From: an uncultured Clostridia bacterium
Lineage (GTDB): Bacteria > Bacillota > Clostridia > Oscillospirales > CAG-272
DNA: 64,000 bases
Direction of reading: 5' to 3'
Assembly: GCA_944381075.1 (NCBI GenBank)
Contig: CALWJT010000033.1
Coordinates: 88,481 to 152,480 of the forward strand
Shown here: piece after piece, positions 16,175 to 25,205 of the stretch
Position numbering within the stretch: position 1 is the first letter of the stretch
Layout: each line of letters begins with the position of its first letter
Translations under genes and position numbers: made by a program
The notes under the pieces: generated by a model
Told to the model about the DNA's origin: nothing
What the model saw: the letters and a program-made list of their open reading frames with translations, nothing else
Database searches by the model: none

Positions 16175-17208
16175 AGCGTCACCCGCTCGTCCGAGGCCGT
16201 GATCTCGCCGAGGACATAGGCGTCCTCCCCTGCCCCGCGCAGGATAGAAAGGGCCGCATCCGCATCGGTCCCCGAAACGACGACGCACATGCCGACGCCC
16301 ATATTGAAGGTGTTGTACATATCCCGCTCCGGGATGCCGCCCGCCTTTGCGATCATATCGAAGATCGGCAGGACGCGCACGGCCTTCTTCTCGATCCTGG
16401 CGCCGAGTCCCTGCGGGATGCTGCGCGGAATATTTTCATAAAAGCCGCCGCCCGTGATATGAGAGATGCCCTTGACCGGGATTTTTTCAAGCAGAGCAAG
16501 GACTGGCTTTACATAGATTTTCGTCGGAGTAAGCAGCGTCTCACCGATGGACGTGCCGCCAAGCTCCGCGACAGGCATCCTGAGGTCCGCTTTCTCCACG
16601 TCGAATACGCGGCGCACAAGGGAAAAGCCGTTGGAATGCACGCCGGAGGACGGAAGCGCCAAAATGACGTCGCCCGCACGCATCGTCCCGTTGTCAATGA
16701 TGTCCTCCTTGTTGACGGCGCCGACGGAAAAGCCCGCAAGATCATATTCGTCCACGGGATAGAAGCCGGGCATCTCGGCCGTTTCGCCGCCGATGAGCGC
16801 GCAGCCCGCCTGCACGCAGCCCTCCGCCACGCCGGAAACGATGGCGGCGATCTTTTCGGGCACATTTTTCCCGCATGCGATATAATCGAGGAAAAAGAGC
16901 GGACGCGCGCCGCTGCAAATGATATCGTTGACGCACATGGCGACGCAGTCGATGCCGACGGTGTCATGCTTGTCCATCAGAAAGGCAAGCTTCAGCTTGG
17001 TTCCAACGCCGTCCGTACCGCTCACCAGCACCGGATGGCGGAATTCCCCAAGGTCCAGCGCAAAAAGCCCGCCGAAGCCGCCGATATCGGATACGACCCC
17101 GGGCGTCATCGTTCTTGCAATGTGCGCCTTCATCAGTTCGACGGCGCGATAACCGGCGGTGATATCCACGCCTGCCGCCGCATAGCTTTCTGACCTTGAA
17201 TTCTGCAT
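16168..17208 (-). CDS. purM: Phosphoribosylformylglycinamidine cyclo-ligase (AIR synthetase)
   Basis: Step 5 of purine synthesis: ATP-driven closure of FGAM to AIR. It has 346 residues, the normal length. The ATP-binding motif [13 protein letters not shown] and the following [19 protein letters not shown] are intact, as are [13 protein letters not shown] and the C-terminal MGVGMCVVV. The ATG lies behind GGAGAGAAGAT. It is preceded by the PurF paralogue (142-base gap) and overlaps the FNT gene by 7 bases at its 3' end. Confidence 0.97.
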   Translation of the reverse strand: MQNSRSESYAAAGVDITAGYRAVELMKAHIARTMTPGVVSDIGGFGGLFALDLGEFRHPVLVSGTDGVGTKLKLAFLMDKHDTVGIDCVAMCVNDIICSGARPLFFLDYIACGKNVPEKIAAIVSGVAEGCVQAGCALIGGETAEMPGFYPVDEYDLAGFSVGAVNKEDIIDNGTMRAGDVILALPSSGVHSNGFSLVRRVFDVEKADLRMPVAELGGTSIGETLLTPTKIYVKPVLALLEKIPVKGISHITGGGFYENIPRSIPQGLGARIEKKAVRVLPIFDMIAKAGGIPERDMYNTFNMGVGMCVVVSGTDADAALSILRGAGEDAYVLGEITASDERVTLC

Positions 17209-17350
17209 ATCTTCTCTCCATTCTGCCGCTGTGCGGCCTGTTGTTATAGGATAAGGAGTTTATTTTAGATCTATGACCAAACCGGACTTACGCATACCGG
17301 CTTTTTCTGCATGACATCTTGTTGCCGGCCGGCAAAACAGCGGGAACGGC

Positions 17351-18775
17351 TCACTCCTTCCCGTCCCAGCAATAGGTGCAAAGCTTGCACGGATCGAGCC
17401 CGATGGCCTTGACGATCCCCTCCAGCGACTGAAATTCCAGCGATGCGAAGTGGAATTTTTCGCAGATGGTCTGTCTCAGCTTTTTTCCCCTCTCGGTCGT
17501 CCCGTCGCTGTATTCCTCGATGTGCTGGAAGCCCTCTTCTCCCTCAAGCTCCATGATGACGCGCCTTGCAATGAGCTCCATGTCGCTCGTCCCTCTGGAA
17601 AAATTGAGGTATTTGCAGCTATACATAATAGGCGGGCAGGCGGAGCGCATATGCACCGCCTTCGCGCCGTTGTCATACAGGAATTCCACGGTTTCGCGCA
17701 GCTGTGTTCCCCGCACGATCGAATCGTCGACAAACAGAAGGCTCTTGTCCTGAATCAGCTCATGAACGGGAACGAGCTTCATTTTCGCAACCTTGTTGCG
17801 TTCCGTCTGCTTTGGCGGCATGAAGCTGCGCGGCCATGTCGGCGTATATTTAATGAACGGACGTGCAAAAGGCACCCCGCTTTTGTTCGCATAGCCGATG
17901 GCATGCGGTGTTCCGGAATCCGGCACGCCTCCCACATAATCGATGTCGCGGGCGCTGCCGGTCTCCTTATCCTGCTGCGCCATGATCGCGCCGTTGCGGT
18001 AGCGCATGGCCTCCACGTTGATCCCTTCATAGCTGGAGGTCGGATATCCGTAATAGGACCACAAAAAGGCGCAGATCTTCATCTCTCCGCCAGGCGCGGC
18101 AAGCTGCCGTATCCCCTCGGCGGTCACCTCTACGATCTCGCCCGGTCCGAGCTCTCTCTCGTCCCGATAGCCAAGCTTTTGATAGGCGAAGGATTCAAAC
18201 GTGACGCAGAAGCCGTCCTCCCCGCGGCCGAGCACCACCGGCAGGCGCCCCACCTTGTCGCGCGCCGCAATAATGGCACCGTCGTCCCGGAGGATCAAAA
18301 TCGACGCGGTGCCCTCGATGACGCTCTGTGCGAACCGAATGCCCTCGGCAAAATCCTCCCTTTGGTTGATGAGCGCCGCGGCAAGCTCCGTCGCGTTGAC
18401 CGCTCCGCCGGTCATCGCGTTGAAATGTCCGCCGCCGCGGGTAAAGAATTTTTCCGTCAGCGCCTCGGCGTTGTTTATGATGCCGACGATACAGATCGCG
18501 TATGTACCCAGCTTGGAACGGATGAGAAGCGGCTGCGGGTCGCTGTCGCTGATACATCCGATGGCCGAGGTCCCCTTCATTTCTTCAAAAACATGCTCGA
18601 ATTTCGTCCGGAAGGGCGAATTTCCTATATTATGGATGACCCTTTGCAGACCGATTTCCCTATCATATGCAGCAAGTCCCCCGCAGCGCGTGCCGAGATG
18701 CGAATGATAATCCGTCCCGAAAAAAACATCGGCGAGGCACTCCCGCCTTGACGCGATCCCAAAAAATCCACCCAT
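17351..18775 (-). CDS. PurF paralogue with inactive glutaminase domain
   Basis: A 474-residue homologue of glutamine-PRPP amidotransferase. The N-terminus reads MGGFFGI where PurF has a free Cys (CGVFGV), so the glutaminase nucleophile is absent. HVRYGTTG and AHNGN, which position glutamine in true PurF, are also lost (the latter region reads VGIINNAEAL), as is the Asp of the TSDTE motif. The phosphoribosyltransferase half is kept, with the PRPP loop VDDSIVRGT at 349-357. Cysteines at 235, 387 and 463/466/469 correspond to the Fe-S ligands of Bacillus PurF. It lies between purF and purM. It may be an ammonia-dependent PRPP amidotransferase, a regulatory partner of PurF, or a different phosphoribosyltransferase. 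Confidence 0.85.
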   Translation of the reverse strand: MGGFFGIASRRECLADVFFGTDYHSHLGTRCGGLAAYDREIGLQRVIHNIGNSPFRTKFEHVFEEMKGTSAIGCISDSDPQPLLIRSKLGTYAICIVGIINNAEALTEKFFTRGGGHFNAMTGGAVNATELAAALINQREDFAEGIRFAQSVIEGTASILILRDDGAIIAARDKVGRLPVVLGRGEDGFCVTFESFAYQKLGYRDERELGPGEIVEVTAEGIRQLAAPGGEMKICAFLWSYYGYPTSSYEGINVEAMRYRNGAIMAQQDKETGSARDIDYVGGVPDSGTPHAIGYANKSGVPFARPFIKYTPTWPRSFMPPKQTERNKVAKMKLVPVHELIQDKSLLFVDDSIVRGTQLRETVEFLYDNGAKAVHMRSACPPIMYSCKYLNFSRGTSDMELIARRVIMELEGEEGFQHIEEYSDGTTERGKKLRQTICEKFHFASLEFQSLEGIVKAIGLDPCKLCTYCWDGKE

Positions 18776-18895
18776 ATCTTTGCTATCCTGCCTTCTTTCA
18801 AATAAATCATATACGACGGGAAAGCCCCGTCCTCGTCAAGAAATCCAACCCCCGCCGCCGGAAAGGCTCCAAGCCCCTCCCTGCGGAGTCTGCCG

Positions 18896-20335
18896 TTATC
18901 TTGGCTTCCGTCCCGCCGAAATTTTTCCCTCGAACCGGTCTTTTTCCGTATGCGCCGGCACCTCGGTCGGATAAGCGCCGTCAAAGCACGCGGTGCAGTA
19001 CCCGTCTCCATAAACGCCGTCGGCGATCTTCTTTGCGCCATCAATGCTCAAAAAGCCAAGAGAATCAACGCCGATGATCCGCGCGATCTGCTCTACCGTA
19101 TGATGGCAGGCGATCAGATTTTCACGGGAATCGATATCCGTTCCATAATAGCAGGGATTGAGGAACGGCGGTGCGGAAACACGCATATGGATCTCCTTCG
19201 CGCCTGCCTCGCGAAGCAGCTTCACGATCCGGGCGCTGGTCGTGCCGCGCACGATGGAATCATCGATCATCACGACCCGCCGTCCGCGCACGGTATCCGC
19301 AATCGGATTGAGCTTGATGCGCACCTTGTCCTCGCGGCTTTTTTGCCCGGGCGCGATGAACGTGCGTCCGATATATTTGTTTTTGATAAAGCCGATCCCA
19401 TATGGGATGCCGGACGCCCGGGAAAAGCCCAGCGCCGCGTCAAGGCCGGAATCCGGCACGCCGACGACGACGTCCGCGCACACGGGATGCTCCGCTGCAA
19501 GATATTCTCCTGCGCGTACACGGGCGGCATGGACAGAGCAGCCGTCTATCACCGAATCCGGCCGTGCAAAATAAATATATTCAAAGACACAAAGAGACCG
19601 CTTCGCCTTGCCGCAGTACGTGCGGATGCTGCGCACGCCTCCCTTTTCAAACACCAGGATCTCACCCGGCTCCACATCACGGATAAACGCCGCGCCGACG
19701 GCATCGAGCGCGCAGCTTTCCGAGGCGATGACATAGCGTCCGTCCGGCGTGCGGCCAAAGCAAAGCGGACGGAAGCCGTGCACATCCCTTACGGCGATCA
19801 GCTTGGAGGGGGACATGAGGATGAGAGAGTACGCGCCGTGAAGCCGCGGCATGGCACGCTCGACCGCCTGCTCGATCGAAGAGGCGGAAAGACGCTCCTT
19901 CGTGATGAGATAGGAGATCACCTCCGTATCGCTCGTCGTATGGAAGATCGAGCCGGCAAGCTCCAGCTCCGAGCGCAGCTCATAGGAATTGACAAGGTTC
20001 CCGTTGTGGGCGATCGCCATACGCCCCTTGATATGGTTGACGACAATCGGCTGGGCATTGTTCCGGTCGCTCGCGCCCGTCGTTCCGTAACGAACATGCC
20101 CGACCGCCATATTGCCCAGTCCCAGACCCGCCATCGCTTCAGGAGTGAACACATCGTTGACAAGCCCCGTATCCTTATAGGTGCGGAAAATCCCGTCATC
20201 GCCGACCACGATTCCGCAGCTCTCCTGCCCTCTGTGCTGGAGAGCGAACAGGCCGTAATACGTCATATGCGCGACATCATAGGGCTCCTCGCAGAAAACG
20301 CCGAAGACGCCGCATTCCTCCCGGATTTCACTCAT
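18896..20335 (-). CDS. purF: Glutamine-PRPP amidotransferase
   Basis: Committed step of purine synthesis: PRPP + glutamine gives phosphoribosylamine. It has 479 residues from the ATG at 20335 (AAAGGAAG site upstream); an ATG 24 bases earlier has no site. The propeptide MSEIREE precedes Cys8, the nucleophile exposed by self-cleavage. The glutaminase motifs HVRYGTTG, AHNGNLVN and TSDTEV and the PRPP loop MIDDSIVRGTTS are present. The Fe-S cluster cysteines of the Bacillus type are seen in SLCVFEY, NPCYYG and YCTACF, so the enzyme is probably oxygen-sensitive. Followed after 120 bases by its degenerate paralogue; purC is 28 bases upstream. Confidence 0.98.
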   Translation of the reverse strand: MSEIREECGVFGVFCEEPYDVAHMTYYGLFALQHRGQESCGIVVGDDGIFRTYKDTGLVNDVFTPEAMAGLGLGNMAVGHVRYGTTGASDRNNAQPIVVNHIKGRMAIAHNGNLVNSYELRSELELAGSIFHTTSDTEVISYLITKERLSASSIEQAVERAMPRLHGAYSLILMSPSKLIAVRDVHGFRPLCFGRTPDGRYVIASESCALDAVGAAFIRDVEPGEILVFEKGGVRSIRTYCGKAKRSLCVFEYIYFARPDSVIDGCSVHAARVRAGEYLAAEHPVCADVVVGVPDSGLDAALGFSRASGIPYGIGFIKNKYIGRTFIAPGQKSREDKVRIKLNPIADTVRGRRVVMIDDSIVRGTTSARIVKLLREAGAKEIHMRVSAPPFLNPCYYGTDIDSRENLIACHHTVEQIARIIGVDSLGFLSIDGAKKIADGVYGDGYCTACFDGAYPTEVPAHTEKDRFEGKISAGRKPR

Positions 20336-20363
20336 GGTATCGCTTCCTTTCCGGAACACAGGA

Positions 20364-21074
20364 TCATTTCAGCCCGACCCGGCGCATCATCTCCTGGTAG
20401 GCATCCTCCACGCCGCCGAGATCGCGGCGGAAGCGGTCCTTATCCAGCTTTTCATTGGTCTTTGCGTCCCAGAAGCGGCAGGTGTCAGGAGAGATCTCGT
20501 CCGCAAGGACGATCCTGCCGTCCGGAAGCCTGCCGAATTCCAGCTTGAAATCGACGAGCTTTACGCCCAGCCCCGCAAAATATTCCTTGAGGACGCGGTT
20601 GACGGTGAACGCCATCTGCTTGATCGTTTCGATCTCCTCACGGGTCGCGAGCTTCAGGGCGATCGCATGGTAGCTGTTGATGAGCGGATCATGCAGGTCA
20701 TCGTTTTTATAGGAAAATTCAATGGTCGGCTCGTCGAATACGATCCCCTCCTCCACGCCGTAGCGCTTGGCAAAGGAACCGGCGGAAATATTCCGGATGA
20801 TGACCTCCAGCGGTACGATGGAAACTTTCTTGACCACCGTATCCCGCTCGGAAAGCTCCTTTACAAAATGCGTCGGGACGCCGCGGCTCTCCAGAAGCTG
20901 CATCAAAAGATTAGACATCCGGTTGTTGACGGCGCCCTTGCCGGAAATCGTCCCCTTTTTCATCCCATCGAACGCCGTCGCGTCGTCTTTATACGAAACG
21001 ATGACAAGCGAGGGATCCTCCGTCGCATAAACCTTCTTTGCTTTTCCCTCGTAAAGCTGTTCTTTCTTTTCCAT
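20364..21074 (-). CDS. purC: SAICAR synthetase
   Basis: Step 7 of purine synthesis: CAIR + aspartate + ATP gives SAICAR. It has 236 residues. The N-terminus [16 protein letters not shown] is the classical PurC start, and [14 protein letters not shown] and VDFKLEFGR are the other conserved blocks. I chose the ATG at 21074 because it follows AGGAG at the right distance and matches the family start; the open frame further upstream is a shadow of purE. It is 46 bases after purE and 28 bases before purF. Confidence 0.97.
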   Translation of the reverse strand: MEKKEQLYEGKAKKVYATEDPSLVIVSYKDDATAFDGMKKGTISGKGAVNNRMSNLLMQLLESRGVPTHFVKELSERDTVVKKVSIVPLEVIIRNISAGSFAKRYGVEEGIVFDEPTIEFSYKNDDLHDPLINSYHAIALKLATREEIETIKQMAFTVNRVLKEYFAGLGVKLVDFKLEFGRLPDGRIVLADEISPDTCRFWDAKTNEKLDKDRFRRDLGGVEDAYQEMMRRVGLK

Positions 21075-21120
21075 ATATTTTTCGCTCCTATCCGCCGCCA
21101 TGCGGCAGGTTATTTTTCTA

Positions 21121-21615
21121 TCAAACGTTATAGGTCTCTTCGATCGCCTTATTTTTCGCCAGCACCTTTGCCCTGCCCTCTGCGCGCGCTGACGCAAGCT
21201 TATCGGCAAGCGCCGCATCCTCGACGGCGAGGATCTCGATACAGAGAAGCGCGGCATTGGCGGCGCCGTCGACAGCGACGGTCGCCACCGGGATCCCCGA
21301 GGGCATCTGCACGGTGGAAAGAAGCGCGTCCATGCCGTCAAAAACCGACGATTTCACCGGCACTCCCACGACGGGGAGCGTCGTATTCGCGGCAAGAGCG
21401 CCCGCAAGATGCGCCGCCATGCCGGCAAGCGCGATGACGGCGCCGAACCCGTTTTCTCGTGCGTCCTCGGCAAACGACCTCGCTTCGTCCGGCGTCCTGT
21501 GCGCGGAAAAAACATGCACCTCGAAGGGGACGCCATACGCCCTCAGCACCCCGATCGCCTTTTCCGCAACGGGAAGGTCGCTGTCGCTGCCCATAACAAT
21601 TGCAATTTTTTTCAT
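21121..21615 (-). CDS. purE: AIR carboxylase / N5-CAIR mutase
   Basis: Step 6 of purine synthesis. It has 164 residues from the ATG at 21615, preceded by GGAGAGGG; an ATG 15 bases upstream lies within that site. [16 protein letters not shown] and [20 protein letters not shown] are typical of class I PurE. No purK is found in the operon or the window, although class I enzymes normally need the N5-CAIR made by PurK. The loop AGMAAHLAG also differs from the usual AGGAAHLPG. The cell may have purK elsewhere, or this enzyme may use AIR and CO2 directly. First gene of the operon, behind the ZTP-type leader. Confidence 0.95.
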   Translation of the reverse strand: MKKIAIVMGSDSDLPVAEKAIGVLRAYGVPFEVHVFSAHRTPDEARSFAEDARENGFGAVIALAGMAAHLAGALAANTTLPVVGVPVKSSVFDGMDALLSTVQMPSGIPVATVAVDGAANAALLCIEILAVEDAALADKLASARAEGRAKVLAKNKAIEETYNV

Positions 21616-21661
21616 TGGTTCCCTCTCCATTCTGGAATGATTTTACAAAAGGCCAGCCCAT

Positions 21662-21705
21662 CAAAACAAAATGGGCAGTCCTATCCTTCTCGATAGGATC
21701 GCCCA
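21662..21705 (-). terminator. Riboswitch-controlled intrinsic terminator in the purE leader
   Basis: On the minus strand TGGGC (21705-21701) pairs with GCCCA (21676-21672), enclosing an inner stem CCTATC/GATAGG (21697-21692 with 21685-21680), followed by TTTTGTTTT. The outer arm TGGGC is part of the conserved 3' motif of the ZTP aptamer, so aptamer and terminator exclude each other. Confidence 0.85.
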
Positions 21706-21782
21706 GACGGTCGGCCGGATTCTTCTCCCCGTTCCCCTGTGGTGCTCCACATTCCGTCGGTTGCGGGAAATCCTGAATTTAC
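21701..21782 (-). promoter_or_regulatory. ZTP (pfl-type) riboswitch aptamer
   Basis: The leader between the promoter and purE fits the pfl/ZTP architecture. P1 is formed by GGATT (21773-21769) with AATCC (21721-21717). A small hairpin GTGG-AGCA-CCAC (21750-21739) follows, then the conserved AGGGGAAC, and finally CCGACCGTCTGGGC (ending 21701), close to the invariant CCGCCUGGGC block. In known cases ZTP or ZMP, which build up when 10-formyl-THF is low, stabilise this fold and prevent the overlapping terminator, turning genes on. Assigned by eye; an Rfam RF01750 covariance search would settle it. Confidence 0.87.
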
Positions 21783-21788
21783 GACAAT

Positions 21789-21817
21789 ATTATATCGTTT
21801 TTCAGCATTGTTGTCAA
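21789..21817 (-). promoter_or_regulatory. Consensus promoter of the purine operon
   Basis: On the minus strand a perfect TTGACA (21817-21812), a 17-base spacer and a perfect TATAAT (21794-21789). Transcription should start near 21782, exactly at the 5' edge of the riboswitch. A promoter this strong makes sense if control lies in the leader RNA. Confidence 0.93.
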
Positions 21818-21891
21818 GTATGAGTTTGACGATAATTCCGCATTTCCTGCCGGAAAAACCGACAAATTCCACAAGAGGGCCCGCCATGGCG

Positions 21892-22653
21892 TCAAAGCGC
21901 AGGCTTGACCGCTCTTGTCGCCCAGAACGTAGGAAGGTTCAGCTCCTGCAGAAGCCCCTCTCCGTTCGTGTCGCCGTACAGGTCCGTCAGCAAAAATCCC
22001 GCCTTCAGCTGTCCGCCGATCTGCTCTTCGATGGTATGAGAGAACTGGATGCCGTCGTCGCGCGCGAGGGACGCTTCATACGCCTTTTTATCCTTCAGGG
22101 GATTGAACGGAAGCGGGAAGCGGAGCGCCTCCTTCTCCTCGTCCCACGCATAATTTAAGCCGTTGTCCAGTCCGGAGAGCAGGATGCCTCCCCTTTTCAG
22201 CACGCGGAAGCATTCCCTCCAGACCGGCAGGACATCCTCGATATAGCAGTTGGAAACCGGATGGAAGATCAAATCGAAGCTTTCATCCTCAAATGGCAGC
22301 GGCTTTGTCATATCCGCCCTCACAAGACGGACCGCGTAGCCCTCGCGCGCCGCGACCATGCGCTCGCTCTCCAGCTGCCGCTCGGAATAGTCCAGCACGG
22401 TGCAGTCCGCGCCCAGCGCCGCAAAAACAGGGATCTGCTGTCCGCCGCCAGAGGCAAGTCCCAAGATCCTCGCGCCGGACATCCGGCAGAACCATTCGCG
22501 CGGAACCGGCTTCGTCGGCGTCAGAAGCACCTGAAAGTTTCCTTTCTCAGCCTCGGCATAGACCTCATGGGAGATCGGCCTTCCCCACTCCCAGCCGGAG
22601 GCGGCCCACCGGTCGATCGTTTCGGCATTGATATCGGTATAAGATTTTTCCAT
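21892..22653 (-). CDS. SAM-dependent methyltransferase
   Basis: A 253-residue class I methyltransferase. The SAM-binding motif ILGLASGGGQQIPVFAALGA is followed by the acidic VLDYSERQLE and the motif-IV region DESFDLIFHPVSNCY. The order matches UbiE/Methyltransf_11-like enzymes of Firmicutes often named only class I SAM methyltransferase. I chose the ATG at 22653 (GAAAGGAAAATGAA upstream), because the open frame further upstream does not look like protein. It follows the ABC permease gene by 138 bases on the same strand. Its stop lies near the start region of the purine promoter, but it is upstream of and independent of that promoter. Substrate unknown. Confidence 0.85.
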   Translation of the reverse strand: MEKSYTDINAETIDRWAASGWEWGRPISHEVYAEAEKGNFQVLLTPTKPVPREWFCRMSGARILGLASGGGQQIPVFAALGADCTVLDYSERQLESERMVAAREGYAVRLVRADMTKPLPFEDESFDLIFHPVSNCYIEDVLPVWRECFRVLKRGGILLSGLDNGLNYAWDEEKEALRFPLPFNPLKDKKAYEASLARDDGIQFSHTIEEQIGGQLKAGFLLTDLYGDTNGEGLLQELNLPTFWATRAVKPAL

Positions 22654-22791
22654 TTCATTTTCCTTTCTCAAAAAAACTGTCATGAACGTCTTTTTGTTCC
22701 GCCATTTGCCTCCGCCCTTCTCGTTCGATTCTGATTCCGCCAAGCCGAAGCAGGCGATTTTCCATCACGGACATCCAGCCAAAGCCGTTTT

Positions 22792-24363
22792 TCAAGAGCG
22801 AAGCCGAAACGTTTTCGGCGCCAGCTTGTAGACGAGGATACAGGCGGCAGCGCAGTACAGAACGCAGAACGCGATGCAGAGAACGCCGAAAAGAAGAATT
22901 TCCATGCGAAGCTGCATGATGACAAAACAAACAAGATAGGTGACGGAAAGCACCAGCGGATAGGTGCCGCTTTTCATTTCCGTCCCGGCGTTGTACGGCT
23001 GAAGCAGATAATAGATCGTCAGATAATGCACGGAGAAAAACATGCTCATGCAGAGGATAGAAACGATGAGCACAGCATAGTCGAGCGGATTTTCCGTACC
23101 GCCCGAGGCCCACAGCAGAAGAGCGAGGCCTGCACCGATGACAAAAGCCGGCACAAGATTGATCTTCATGATCTCCCGCAGGCGGATGGAGAACAGCTTC
23201 AACACCATTTTGGGCTGCTTATAGAAGGAATAGGTCAGAAGGCTGTGGTCACAGTTGAAGAACAGCGCCTTGGTAAAGCCGGTTCCTCTGTTGATCGCAT
23301 ACATGATAAAGACAAAATACGGCAGGAAGGTCATAACGATCTCATTTGTCGCCTCCTTTGCCTGCGGCTCGAGCCAAAGAACGAGCAGGACGATAAAAAG
23401 AAGGGCAAGACAAACCGCCGCGATCCGCAGAGAGGACTTCCAAAGGATTTTCCGATGCCGCTTGACGAACAGCTCATTGAGGTATTCAAAGCCCTTTTTC
23501 CGGCTTACAATGGCGGCGTCGGCGGAAATGAGGTTCTCGGCCGCCTGCTTTGCCGCGCCGCGCGCGGCATCCATCTGACTGAAAAGCTGCGATAAGATCC
23601 TCTGGAGCATGGGGCGGTAGCCGGAAAAGCGCACGATCCGACATGCCGAAACGGCGCCGGTGACAAGAGAAGCCGCAAAGACGGCGGCGACCGCCGCAGG
23701 CGGGATGACGACGCCCAGCGCCGGAAGCCCGTACGCCGCGGCAAGAAGGATGCCGGCTCCCGCCCAGATCCATTTTCCAAGCCGGTTCTCATTGTAGGCG
23801 ACCCCTCTTCTTTCATAATCCCAAAGGTATCCCGCAGCGACCGTGAGCTTCATGCCTGCGGCGGCAAACGGGATGAGCAGGCAAAGCGGGAGCGACACGC
23901 CGCGCGCAAGCCCGAAGAAAAGCGTACACGGCAGAAATCCTATGATCCCCTTCAAAATAGTATAGCCGTAATCGACAAGCGCAAACTCTCTCGCATCCAT
24001 GCGCATGAGGATCACCGCATAATATTTGTCCCTCGTGGGATTGAACATGCCGGTATTGAGAAACGCGCCGATCACGGTCAGAAGCAGAAGGATATGCAAA
24101 AAGACTCTGTCCTGCGGCACTTTCTCGTAAAGCGCGCCCATTCCGCAGACCATGGTGGCAAAATAAAGAATTTTCCACAAAAACATGGAAAGGATTTCCC
24201 AAAGGATAGAAAGGACATTTGCGAAGCGCTTCAGTCCGCGCACCCGGTAAAGAGAGGCGGGAAGAAGCTTTTTGACAAGAGGAATCTGCTTTAAGGCATA
24301 GAGGATGCTGTTCACGCGGTAGGTGTTTTTCAGGGAAAATGAGATCCGAAGCGTCTTATTCAT
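22792..24363 (-). CDS. ABC transporter permease
   Basis: A 523-residue membrane protein with about 10-12 hydrophobic segments in two groups (residues ~60-270 and ~340-520), separated by a charged loop (ARGAAKQAAENLISADAA and following). It has no ATPase motif. Its ATG overlaps the stop of the ATPase gene by 8 bases (ATGAATAA), so the two form one transporter of the ABC-2-like kind. The first helix-rich part begins after MNKTLRISFSLKN. The organisation resembles lantibiotic- or peptide-type or multidrug exporters, but the substrate cannot be read from sequence. Confidence 0.8.
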   Translation of the reverse strand: MNKTLRISFSLKNTYRVNSILYALKQIPLVKKLLPASLYRVRGLKRFANVLSILWEILSMFLWKILYFATMVCGMGALYEKVPQDRVFLHILLLLTVIGAFLNTGMFNPTRDKYYAVILMRMDAREFALVDYGYTILKGIIGFLPCTLFFGLARGVSLPLCLLIPFAAAGMKLTVAAGYLWDYERRGVAYNENRLGKWIWAGAGILLAAAYGLPALGVVIPPAAVAAVFAASLVTGAVSACRIVRFSGYRPMLQRILSQLFSQMDAARGAAKQAAENLISADAAIVSRKKGFEYLNELFVKRHRKILWKSSLRIAAVCLALLFIVLLVLWLEPQAKEATNEIVMTFLPYFVFIMYAINRGTGFTKALFFNCDHSLLTYSFYKQPKMVLKLFSIRLREIMKINLVPAFVIGAGLALLLWASGGTENPLDYAVLIVSILCMSMFFSVHYLTIYYLLQPYNAGTEMKSGTYPLVLSVTYLVCFVIMQLRMEILLFGVLCIAFCVLYCAAACILVYKLAPKTFRLRS

Positions 24364-25063
24364 GCCCGTCCTCCCGCAGCGCCGCGATGATCTTCTCCCG
24401 GAAGGCCTCGTCGTCCAGGTCGGACTTGTCCACCGCCTCCAGCCGGCCGCCGGAAAGCAGTACGATCTCATCGCACAAGTCAAGGGCAAGGTCCATGAGA
24501 TGCGTGGAAAAAATCGTGATCCGATCCTTTTTCAGGGAGCGGAGAAGCTGCTTCATTTCCTCCGCTACCACGACGTCGAGCGAGGTCAGCGGCTCGTCGA
24601 GAAGCAGCAGCGCCGGCTCGGCGATGATGTTCACAAGCATCTGCATCTTGTTTTTCATGCCGTGGGAATAGTCCTTGAGCAGCTTGTCCCTGTCCTCCGG
24701 CACGATGCTCATCTCGTCGAAATATTCGTCGATGGTCCTCGGATGCTTCACCGTTTTTTCATTGATATCGAGGAAAAATTTCAAAAATTCGCGTCCCGTG
24801 AGGAACTCCGGCACAGTAGGCGTGGAAAGGACGTATCCGATATCCTCGGCGCGGACCTCGCGCCGGACGCCGTCCTCTTCCAAATAGAAGCTGCCGGCGT
24901 CCGCCTTGATATCGCGGTTCAGGCAATTAAACAGCGTCGTCTTGCCCGCGCCGTTGCGTCCCAGAAGCCCGTAGATCTTCCCGCTTTCAAAGGTGAAGTC
25001 GATATCCCGCAGGACCTCCTTTTTTTCAAAATGCTTTTCCAAATGCGCAATGACAAATTTCAT
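24356..25063 (-). CDS. ABC transporter ATP-binding protein
   Basis: A 235-residue ABC ATPase. Walker A is GLLGRNGAGKTT, Walker B is LLLLDEPLTSLD, and the switch histidine is in FSTHLMD. The signature region reads YSHGMKNKM instead of the usual LSGGQ, a degenerate form common in drug/bacteriocin-type exporters. It drives the permease encoded directly downstream with an 8-base overlap. A promoter with TTGCCA/TACAAT lies just upstream. Confidence 0.92.
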   Translation of the reverse strand: MKFVIAHLEKHFEKKEVLRDIDFTFESGKIYGLLGRNGAGKTTLFNCLNRDIKADAGSFYLEEDGVRREVRAEDIGYVLSTPTVPEFLTGREFLKFFLDINEKTVKHPRTIDEYFDEMSIVPEDRDKLLKDYSHGMKNKMQMLVNIIAEPALLLLDEPLTSLDVVVAEEMKQLLRSLKKDRITIFSTHLMDLALDLCDEIVLLSGGRLEAVDKSDLDDEAFREKIIAALREDGHE

Positions 25064-25101
25064 GGACTTCCCCCGTCGTTTTCAATTTCAAAGTATTTTT
25101 T

Positions 25102-25130
25102 ATTGTAGCATACGGAAAGCCGTTTGGCAA
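25102..25130 (-). promoter_or_regulatory. Promoter of the ABC transporter operon
   Basis: On the minus strand TTGCCA (25130-25125), a 17-base spacer and TACAAT (25107-25102), about 40 bases before the ATPase start. Confidence 0.65.
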
Positions 25131-25170
25131 GAAAAAAATAAAAGGAGGGTATTTCCCGCATGGGCAAGAC

Positions 25171-25205
25171 AAAAAGCAGGCGCCCATCTCAAGAGGGACG
25201 CCTGC
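25171..25205 (-). terminator. Intrinsic terminator, minus strand
   Basis: Arms GCAGGCG/CGCCTGC (25176-25182 and 25199-25205), with an inner CCC/GGG pair, followed on the minus strand by TTTTTGTCTTG. It would end a transcript coming from the superoxide dismutase gene, which stops about 370 bases earlier. Confidence 0.7.

Noticed and set aside
18950-20548. Plus-strand frame of over 500 codons opposite purF
   Set aside because: Antisense shadow of purF; composition is typical of reverse-frame translation.
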